Positions 6,110 through 12,042 of a stretch of DNA of 12,042 bases are shown here, piece by piece. Both the position numbers and the translations under genes were made by a program. The stretch spans positions 1-12,042 of the forward strand of contig WFZY01000041.1 of NCBI GenBank assembly GCA_015489265.1, given 5' to 3'. Source of the DNA: Flavobacteriaceae bacterium. Lineage in GTDB: Bacteria > Bacteroidota > Bacteroidia > Flavobacteriales > Flavobacteriaceae. The notes under the pieces are model-generated. The model saw only the letters and a list, made by a program, of their open reading frames with translations. It was not told where the DNA came from and made no database searches. Positions within the stretch are counted from its first letter, which is position 1, and every line of letters begins with the position of its first letter.

Positions 6110-7681
6110 TTATTTCAATTCATCTAACATCAAGGTCTGATTGACATCCCAGTTAGCACGAATTTCAATCATTTTTCCGGTTTCAATACTTTGTTCGGGT
6201 TGCAAATGTTGTAGGTAGTTTCCGGTATCCCAACGATTATTTTTATTAGTATCCACAACTATTCTAAGTGTATATTTCCCCGGCGTCAAATAAGGTAACA
6301 CAAAATCACTGCTTGATTGCGTGCGCGTTTTCCTAACAATTTTATGGTTTTTGAGCAATTCGATAAACAATGGTTTTTGAAGGGTGTTATTAAGATGTAA
6401 AATTAGTTTTCCATAAGTGTCGGCTTTAGGGATTTTCACATTGGCCGTCAGCGTATCTTGTTGAATTTGTCCGGTAAATCCCGTTACAGCTTCCGGTAGA
6501 AGTCGTAGCTGATAAGATTTTCCTAATTCTTTTTCAAAATTCACTTCAAAATTACCGTTCTGCAATTGTTGCAAATGAAATGCAACCGATGTACTATCGC
6601 TTAACAATCTGATTTTACTGCTATCTGTCTTTACAATAGGCATATTGGCTGATATGATAACCGAATCAAGCGGACTTATACGACCTTTAGCTTTAATTAT
6701 GACTTGAAGTGAGTCCTTTTCATCACTACGTTTCCGGTTATATTTTTTAATGCGATGATGTACCAAAGGAATTTCCAGCTTAATACTGTCTTCGTCCGAT
6801 TGATACCACAAATGCCATTGATCTTTATCAACAAAATGCTGTTGCCGTTGAACCGGACTTTTGACACTAACCCTTAAACTATCCGGATGACCTTTAAACT
6901 TTACAACAACATGCTGCCGAGATTTTTGTGTAATGTCTTCAATACTCAAAACCGGATATTCTTTAAATAAATTCAAATTCACTACGCTATCCTGCGGTAC
7001 GCTAATAACATTATCTACAAAACCAATACTTTCTTTACCTTGTTGGTATTTATAATCTCTGTTTTCATCTGCTAAAGCAACGATACGGTAATCACCGGCT
7101 TTTAAATGTTTAAACTGAAAATGCCCGTCGGTTTCGGTCAAAGCTACGTAATAAGGTTTTTGTTTGTAAACAATAGAATCCGTAAAACCGGCGGCTTGAT
7201 ATAAACCCACCAAAATATTTTCCGGTTTTTTAGCAAAATGTATGGCATTTACTTTGCCTTGTAATGATAAACTGTCAATTTCCGGTCCTGTAGAAAAAAC
7301 CAATTGCAAATTGTTAAGTTTATTGCCTTCATTAAAGTCGGCTATACTTTCGCCAAAATTTATTTGATAGGTTGTATTGGGATTCAATGAATCTTGAAAT
7401 TTAATTTTTAAGCGTTTGGTCCCAATGCCAAGAGGTGTAATCACCGGTTGGTTTTCCAATGGTGGCGATATTAAAATATTCTTAACCGGGTCTTTGAGGG
7501 TTACAAACTCATCAAATTCCAAAATGATTTCTTGTCCTTTAAAATTAGTTGCTTCATTAGCCGGAATGCTTTTGAGCAATTTAGGAGGCGTTACATCTTT
7601 GTCGCCACCGGTAGGCCGACCGACCCTGGCACAAGCATTGAACAGTAAAATAAGGATGATAATGTATTGAATCTGCCGCAT
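6110..7681 (-). CDS. Envelope lipoprotein with SbsA-type Ig-like domain
   Basis: 523 residues. The N-terminus is a lipoprotein-like signal (IIILILLFNAC, Cys17) followed by a Gly-rich tether (RVGRPTGGDKD). Residues about 30-135 match the bacterial Ig-like (Big_5 / SbsA) pattern: VTPPKLLKSIPANEATNF, EFDEFVTL, PNTTYQINFGESIADFNEGN and a closing LVFSTG. Residues about 140-225 look like a transthyretin/carboxypeptidase-regulatory-type beta-sandwich (TDGHFQFKHLKAGDYRIVAL). The C-terminal part ends with a second such sandwich (LTPGKYTLRIVVDTNKNNRW). The D477-T-N-K-N-N-R-W-D485 segment resembles a calcium-binding loop. Proteins of this architecture are common in Bacteroidota and have no assigned enzymatic function. 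It is probably a surface or periplasmic structural lipoprotein. It has its own -7 element and diverges from the glycosyltransferase operon. Confidence 0.85.
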   Translation of the reverse strand: MRQIQYIIILILLFNACARVGRPTGGDKDVTPPKLLKSIPANEATNFKGQEIILEFDEFVTLKDPVKNILISPPLENQPVITPLGIGTKRLKIKFQDSLNPNTTYQINFGESIADFNEGNKLNNLQLVFSTGPEIDSLSLQGKVNAIHFAKKPENILVGLYQAAGFTDSIVYKQKPYYVALTETDGHFQFKHLKAGDYRIVALADENRDYKYQQGKESIGFVDNVISVPQDSVVNLNLFKEYPVLSIEDITQKSRQHVVVKFKGHPDSLRVSVKSPVQRQQHFVDKDQWHLWYQSDEDSIKLEIPLVHHRIKKYNRKRSDEKDSLQVIIKAKGRISPLDSVIISANMPIVKTDSSKIRLLSDSTSVAFHLQQLQNGNFEVNFEKELGKSYQLRLLPEAVTGFTGQIQQDTLTANVKIPKADTYGKLILHLNNTLQKPLFIELLKNHKIVRKTRTQSSSDFVLPYLTPGKYTLRIVVDTNKNNRWDTGNYLQHLQPEQSIETGKMIEIRANWDVNQTLMLDELK

Positions 7682-7724
7682 CAGTTAATAGTGAAATTTC
7701 ATGGTTTGAATCTTGATTGAAATA

Positions 7725-7732
7725 CAAATTTA
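7725..7732 (-). promoter_or_regulatory. Candidate -7 promoter element for the Ig-like lipoprotein gene
   Basis: The minus strand reads TAAATTTG, an exact TAnnTTTG match. It would start transcription about 35-40 nt upstream of the ATG at 7681. No clear TTTG -33 box sits at the expected distance. Confidence 0.5.
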
Positions 7733-7750
7733 CATAAATTAAACCAATGT

Positions 7751-7764
7751 TTATTTTAAAATAA
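7751..7764. repeat. 14-bp perfect palindrome in a divergent promoter region
   Basis: TTATTTTAAAATAA is perfectly self-complementary. It lies just upstream of the candidate -7 element for the minus-strand lipoprotein gene, over the place where its -33 region would be. It could be an operator; in DNA this AT-rich it could also be chance. Confidence 0.3.
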
Positions 7765-7848
7765 TCCAAAAGGCATGGCAACTACAGATGGTACCGGTAT
7801 TATTGATTTGTCCTGAGAAATATTACTTTGTATTTTAAAATGCACTAT

Positions 7849-7882
7849 TCGATATTATTTCGTTTTAAAATCGATATTATTT
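7849..7882 (+). repeat. Tandem direct repeat upstream of the glycosyltransferase operon
   Basis: TCGATATTATTT occurs at 7849-7860 and again at 7871-7882, a 22-bp period or about two helical turns. TTTTAAAAT elements (7833-7841 and 7863-7871) are interleaved with it. It lies 37 bp upstream of the -33 box of the plus-strand operon, a plausible activator site, but no regulator is known. Confidence 0.35.
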
Positions 7883-7918
7883 TAAAGATAAAACCCTGTT
7901 ATTGTAACTTTTATAGCT

Positions 7919-7947
7919 TTTGTATTTAGATACTTGTTATAAATTTG
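7919..7947 (+). promoter_or_regulatory. Bacteroidota-type promoter for the glycosyltransferase / DUF3131 operon
   Basis: The -33 box TTTG (7919-7922), a 17-nt spacer and the -7 box TAAATTTG (7940-7947) match the Bacteroidota housekeeping sigma consensus. Predicted initiation is near 7954, about 20 nt before the ATG at 7974. This rules against the longer in-frame start at 7920. Confidence 0.65.
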
Positions 7948-7973
7948 CAAACTTATTTAATTGTTTTCAACCC

Positions 7974-9836
7974 ATGTCATCTGAGAAGTATTATCAAATA
8001 TTTGAAAATCGAAAACCTTACGAACCTACAAAGTTTTCGCTTTTGAAAGATTCCTTGTTTCAAATAGCAGCCGTTGTGTTCATTTTTGTTGGTGTTGACT
8101 ATTTGTACTGGCGATGGGAACATTCCATCAATTGGGATGCTACATGGATTTCTTTACCCTTGTATTTTGCTGAAGTGATGGCGTTTATCGGCTCTTTATT
8201 GACAATTATTAATTATTGGACACACAAAGATTTACCCATAACCAAACCGGTACATTATTTATCTGAAATTCAAGATTTGGAAAACGGTGAAACCGACCGC
8301 CCTATCAAAATAGATTTATACATCGCTACCTACAATGAAGAGTTGGCAATAGTAGAAGATACCGTGCGTGATGCCACGCGCGTCACATATCCGTATGACG
8401 ATGTACAAATTGAGATTCACCTGCTGGATGACGGACATCGGGATGGAACCGACCCCGAACAAGAAAATTTTAAAGCGCTGGCTGAAAAATACGGTATACA
8501 TTATTATGTAAGAGATAACAATATCGGTTACAAAGCCGGTAATATGAACAATGCCTTTTATCAAACCGATGGCGATTTAATTGTTATTCTCGATGCCGAC
8601 ACCCGTATTTTTCCGGAATTTTTAGAACAGACTACGGGCTATTTTCGCAACAAAAAAATGGGTTGGATTCAAACCCCACAATGGTTTTACGACATTCCGC
8701 AAGGTGTGCCGCTTAATGACTATTTGCATATCAAATACGGTTTTTTTGGAAAAATAGCCGGTAAACTCATCCCGTTTTCTAAAAAATATTTAGTCGGGAA
8801 AAATGTCTTTGGGACAGACCCCGAACTGTTTTATGATGTGATTTTGCGACGGCGTAATGCTTCTAATGCGGCTTTTAGTTGCGGTGCCGGCTCGGTGCAA
8901 CGCCGCAAAGCATTAGCAGAATTAGCCGTTAGAGAACAACAAGAAGCTATTGATGAAAAAATAAAAACGCTAAAAAAGAAAGCGCATGTGACTGATGTGG
9001 ATAAATTGCGGCAACAGTTGCAAAAAGAAGTCCCTTTACGCCCTTTTGTACATCATATTTCGGAAGATATTTTTACATCCATATTATTGCATTCCGACCC
9101 TAAAAAATGGCAATCCTATCAGCATCCTAATGTGGTTTGTAAAATGCTCTCACCACAGTCGTTTGATATTTTTATCAAGCAATTTTCACGTTATGCCGAA
9201 GGGACTATTGATATTGCTTTTAGCAAGAACAATCCGGTTTGGATCAAAGGTATGAGCTTGCGACAACGCTTGGCGTATCTCGAAACCATTTGGTCTTACT
9301 TATCGCCTTTATGGTTGTTGATTTTTGTGTTGTATCCCATCATCTTTTTCTTTACGCTGATACCGCCCTTAAAGGCATTCAGTTTTGATTTTTTTATACG
9401 GATTGTCCCTTTTTTGATGCTCAATGTCATCGTTACCAGTATCGGTAACTGGGGCAAATCGACCAAACGACCGGAGCAGTTTTATCAAGCCGGATTTTGG
9501 TACAAACTGCAAGCATTATACAAAGTTTTAATCAAAAAGAATGTCAAATTTAATGTAACCAGTAAAAAAGTCAAATACAGTCAGTCCAATCTCAAACATG
9601 TTTGGCCGCACTTGGCTATTTTTATTTTGACTTTTTTCGGTATTTTGTACAATTTGTGGTTGGTTTACAAAGGTACGCATCCGTCTTATTCGGCATTTTT
9701 TGCCAATGTCTTTTGGAGTGTCTTTACCTTTTATTTAATTTCGCCCTATGTCAGAGCTGCTTATTGGAACGAAAAATTGTTTCACAAATCACTGGAATAT
9801 TATAAAAACAGAACGCAAAACAAACAAGTGAAATAA
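7974..9836 (+). CDS. Cellulose-synthase-like family 2 glycosyltransferase, membrane-bound
   Basis: 620 residues from the ATG chosen because of the promoter at 7919-7947. Two N-terminal membrane helices (about 27-46, 60-80) precede the cytoplasmic GT-A domain; at least four more follow (about 440-465, 472-492, 543-566, 573-596). GT2 processive-synthase motifs are present: D114 (IDLYIATYNE), D152-D153-G, D207-A-D209, the NAAFSCGAGSVQRR acceptor-site segment, S363-E364-D365 in place of the usual TED, and Q403-F-S-R406-Y407 in place of QxxRW. This architecture elongates a beta-linked polysaccharide from a UDP-sugar and threads it through the membrane. Sugar and linkage cannot be read. A charged helical insertion (about 320-352) sits before the SED motif. 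No C-terminal PilZ domain is visible, unlike BcsA. It is first gene of the operon with DUF3131. Confidence 0.9.
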   Translation: MSSEKYYQIFENRKPYEPTKFSLLKDSLFQIAAVVFIFVGVDYLYWRWEHSINWDATWISLPLYFAEVMAFIGSLLTIINYWTHKDLPITKPVHYLSEIQDLENGETDRPIKIDLYIATYNEELAIVEDTVRDATRVTYPYDDVQIEIHLLDDGHRDGTDPEQENFKALAEKYGIHYYVRDNNIGYKAGNMNNAFYQTDGDLIVILDADTRIFPEFLEQTTGYFRNKKMGWIQTPQWFYDIPQGVPLNDYLHIKYGFFGKIAGKLIPFSKKYLVGKNVFGTDPELFYDVILRRRNASNAAFSCGAGSVQRRKALAELAVREQQEAIDEKIKTLKKKAHVTDVDKLRQQLQKEVPLRPFVHHISEDIFTSILLHSDPKKWQSYQHPNVVCKMLSPQSFDIFIKQFSRYAEGTIDIAFSKNNPVWIKGMSLRQRLAYLETIWSYLSPLWLLIFVLYPIIFFFTLIPPLKAFSFDFFIRIVPFLMLNVIVTSIGNWGKSTKRPEQFYQAGFWYKLQALYKVLIKKNVKFNVTSKKVKYSQSNLKHVWPHLAIFILTFFGILYNLWLVYKGTHPSYSAFFANVFWSVFTFYLISPYVRAAYWNEKLFHKSLEYYKNRTQNKQVK

Positions 9837-9867
9837 GTTTTTCATTTAAACAAAAAATATTGAACGC

Positions 9868-11256
9868 ATGAAGATAGTAATTGATTTGTCAAAAATCGGC
9901 AGGTTTTTAAAAAAACTGGTAAAACCGGTGGTGATGCTAACCGCTTTTTACTTGGGTGCCAATGCCGTTTTGTTTATTGAAAAAGCCCGTCCTTCCGATT
10001 TCGGATTTTACAAAGACATCTTTTCCAAAGAAATGATTATCAAGCCGTCCAATTCTTATCCGCTACGGTCATACGGCGACAGTTTAACAACTCAAGATTG
10101 GGAAGATGCCAAAACAGCATGGCGGTATTTTCAAAATAATTACCAAGAAAAAACCGGCTTGTTTAACAGCGTCGATTTATATCCTGCTACCACTTTTTGG
10201 GACATCAGTAGTTCTCTGCACGCTTTGATGAGTGCCTACGAAATCGGCTTAATCGATAAGACCGAATTTCATCAAAAAATGCAAAAAGCCCTGCATTCCA
10301 TCAATCGGTTCAAGTTGTTTGAAAATGAATTGCCCAATAAAGTTTACAGTACTATTACCCTGTCTATGGTCGATTATTCTAACCATAATACCGCCGAAGG
10401 AGTTGGCTGGTCTGCCATGGATATCGGACGGTTTTTAGGTGTAGTTTCCCGTATTAAAACTTTTTATCCGGAATTTACATCCATTACGGATAGCATTGTA
10501 TCCAAATGGCACATTGACAGGGTTTTGGGTAAAGATGCCACGCTGCACGGTATCGGATTTAGCTTTAAAGACAAACGGGCAAAAATCGTTCAAGAAGGCA
10601 AACTCGGTTATGAAGAATATGCCTCAAAAGGTTATATGGTAAACAGTTATGATGCCAGCGAATCTTATCGTTATACCGATTTTTTAAAGTTTATCGATAT
10701 TTACGGAATTCAAATCGGTGCCGATACGCGTGAAGTCAAATACCATCCGGCTTATAATTATGTCTTGTCCGAACCTTATATTCTTGACGGCTTGGAATAT
10801 GGTTTTGATATCAATTCGCGCGAATTGGCATATCGTTTATACAAAGTGCAAAAAATCCGTGCCAAAAAAACCGGAAAACCGGTTGCCGTTTCGGAAGACC
10901 ATGTCGATAAATCGCCGTATTTTATCTACAATGCGGTTTATGCCAATGGCAAAAAATGGGTTTGTTATGCCGAAAATGGTGATGATGCCGAAGATTTTAA
11001 ACAACTTTCCACCAAAGCCGCTTATGCTTGGGCAACGCTTTTTGACGATACTTACAGCCAAGTTTTAAAAAAGAGTATCCGTGATTTGAAAAACGACAAA
11101 AAAGGTTGGTATGCCGGCAGATATGATAAAACCGGCAAAATCAATAAAGCTTTAACAGCCAATACCAACGGCGTCATTTTAGAAGCCATTGCTTATAAAT
11201 TACACGGTCCGATTAACCGGTTAACATCCAGAACCAATCTTATCAAAAACAAATAA
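9868..11256 (+). CDS. DUF3131 domain protein, membrane-anchored
   Basis: 462 residues. A basic N-terminus and one hydrophobic segment (about 18-37) suggest a signal anchor with the rest in the periplasm. The body matches the DUF3131 family as I know it: AWRYFQNNYQEKTGLFNSVD (about 84-103), YPATTFWDISSSLHALMSAY (105-124), ENELPNKVYSTITLSMVDYS (152-171) and GWSAMDIGRFLG (180-191). The helix-rich, Trp/Asp-rich repeats recall alpha/alpha-barrel sugar-active proteins, but no activity is established that I know of. DUF3131 proteins are often encoded beside, or fused to, family 2 glycosyltransferases, and here the gene begins 31 nt after one. I infer a role in handling the nascent polysaccharide at the periplasmic face. 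The start ATG follows an A-rich leader. Confidence 0.85.
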   Translation: MKIVIDLSKIGRFLKKLVKPVVMLTAFYLGANAVLFIEKARPSDFGFYKDIFSKEMIIKPSNSYPLRSYGDSLTTQDWEDAKTAWRYFQNNYQEKTGLFNSVDLYPATTFWDISSSLHALMSAYEIGLIDKTEFHQKMQKALHSINRFKLFENELPNKVYSTITLSMVDYSNHNTAEGVGWSAMDIGRFLGVVSRIKTFYPEFTSITDSIVSKWHIDRVLGKDATLHGIGFSFKDKRAKIVQEGKLGYEEYASKGYMVNSYDASESYRYTDFLKFIDIYGIQIGADTREVKYHPAYNYVLSEPYILDGLEYGFDINSRELAYRLYKVQKIRAKKTGKPVAVSEDHVDKSPYFIYNAVYANGKKWVCYAENGDDAEDFKQLSTKAAYAWATLFDDTYSQVLKKSIRDLKNDKKGWYAGRYDKTGKINKALTANTNGVILEAIAYKLHGPINRLTSRTNLIKNK

Positions 11257-11275
11257 TTTTATAAATAAAAAAATA

Positions 11276-12042
11276 ATGAAAAAGTTACTTATCAGTTTGC
11301 TGTTTTTAAGTTTTCAATTAAACTTTGCACAAGGTTTTTTTAATGGTGGCAGCGAATCTGCAACGATGCAAGATGTCATTCAAAAAGATTGCTGTTTATT
11401 GGGGCAATATAAAATTTCCGGTTCCATCGGTACCTATTTTAATAAAATAACCTATTTGTCCCCTTTAAACAAAGAAATTAATTATAACCGCTATGGGTTT
11501 AATTTTAATGTCAATACTAAATTTTATAAAGAGTTTCAGTTGCGTTTGTCCTTTTTTGCCGATTTGAATCAGGATAAAAACAAACCCAAATGGTTGTCTA
11601 ATTTATACTACAGTCTGGGAGTTTACAATTGGAAAAATAAGACTTTTTCATACGGTTATGAAAACTATCAACCGAACCGGTTTGACGGTAGTTACAATTT
11701 TTTAACCAATATGAAACGGGGTTTTTTCTTTGTCAGTTATAACTATTATTTACTCAAAAATGACAGTAAGCTCAAACTAGATGGAACGACGCAAGTATAT
11801 GTATCGCCTTTTGTTCGTTACCAACTTGAATATACCGACCGTTACGGTGTTAAAGTTGAAGGAAACAACAAATTTACCATGGGGACATCCGCACGTTATG
11901 TTATTTGGCATAACTTTTATGTCGAAGGCGCCGTGTATTACTACCCTGACGCCAAATCTGAATTGCCATGGGACCCTGATTTCACCTATGGTTTCGGTTA
12001 TTTTGATTGGCGCAGTTTCAAACTGAATTTTTCTTATGGTAA
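11276..12042 (+). CDS. Probable outer-membrane beta-barrel protein (cut by the window end)
   Basis: The first 255 codons of a gene running off the window. A clear Sec signal peptide (MKKLLISLLFLSFQLNFAQ) is followed by GFFNGGSESATMQDVIQ with a Cys-Cys pair (about residues 38-39), then long alternating polar/aromatic strands (GFNFNVNTKFYKEFQLRLSF, KRGFFFVSYNYYLL, FVRYQLEYTDRYGVKVEG, YGFGYFDWRSFKLNFSYG) typical of barrel strands. It begins 19 nt after the DUF3131 stop and is very likely in the same operon. Position suggests an outer-membrane partner of the polysaccharide synthase, possibly its export pore; no TPR or other recruiting domain is visible in this part. The family is not recognised. 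Confidence 0.8.
   Translation, partial: MKKLLISLLFLSFQLNFAQGFFNGGSESATMQDVIQKDCCLLGQYKISGSIGTYFNKITYLSPLNKEINYNRYGFNFNVNTKFYKEFQLRLSFFADLNQDKNKPKWLSNLYYSLGVYNWKNKTFSYGYENYQPNRFDGSYNFLTNMKRGFFFVSYNYYLLKNDSKLKLDGTTQVYVSPFVRYQLEYTDRYGVKVEGNNKFTMGTSARYVIWHNFYVEGAVYYYPDAKSELPWDPDFTYGFGYFDWRSFKLNFSYG

Noticed and set aside
7849..7882. Direct repeat considered as the start of a CRISPR-like array
   Set aside because: Only two short, adjacent copies, very AT-rich, without spacers of array type or cas genes nearby.
7920..7973. Upstream in-frame ATG extending the glycosyltransferase by 18 residues
   Set aside because: It lies inside the predicted promoter (7919-7947) and upstream of the expected transcription start; the ATG at 7974 gives the more usual N-terminus.
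10718..11068. 116-codon ORF within the DUF3131 gene
   Set aside because: Out-of-frame shadow of the DUF3131 coding sequence, with no family features.
11781..12026. 81-codon ORF near the window end
   Set aside because: It lies out of frame inside the signal-peptide-bearing gene that starts at 11276 and stays open to the window edge.

Overview
The window looks like chromosomal DNA from an AT-rich member of the Bacteroidota, most likely a flavobacterium. The evidence is a Bacteroidota-type L21 carrying a helix-hairpin-helix tail, Bacteroidota -7 promoter elements (TAnnTTTG), A-rich translation starts without Shine-Dalgarno sequences, Bacteroidota-style lipoprotein signals, and several envelope proteins of flavobacterial type. 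It is mostly housekeeping and cell-envelope DNA. I see no CRISPR array, tRNA, rRNA or intact mobile element.

Layout: (1) 1-1250: the end of an unidentified plus-strand gene converges through a bidirectional terminator on rplU-rpmA (ribosomal L21 and L27), which is on the minus strand. (2) 1573-4212: a plus-strand pair, a metallo-beta-lactamase-fold hydrolase followed 12 nt later by a subtilisin-family (S8) lipoprotein protease, closed by a strong terminator. (3) 4267-5526: a secreted protein with a small N-terminal domain and a probable outer-membrane beta-barrel. (4) 5527-6109: no intact gene, but the minus strand holds the decayed C-terminal third of an IS4-superfamily (IS1634-like) transposase that can be followed through three frames. 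(5) 6110-7681, minus strand: a lipoprotein with an SbsA-type Ig-like domain. (6) 7974 to the window end, plus strand: an apparent operon of a cellulose-synthase-like family 2 glycosyltransferase, a DUF3131 protein, and the first 255 codons of a probable outer-membrane protein. It starts at a well-matched Bacteroidota promoter.

The last block is the most interesting functionally. A processive membrane glycosyltransferase, a membrane-anchored DUF3131 protein and an exported barrel-like protein lie in tandem with 31 and 19 nt gaps. That suggests a polysaccharide synthesis and export route of unknown product; the synthase has no visible PilZ (c-di-GMP) domain. The transposase remnant is the clearest hidden structure. 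No wholly new system can be proven from this window alone.
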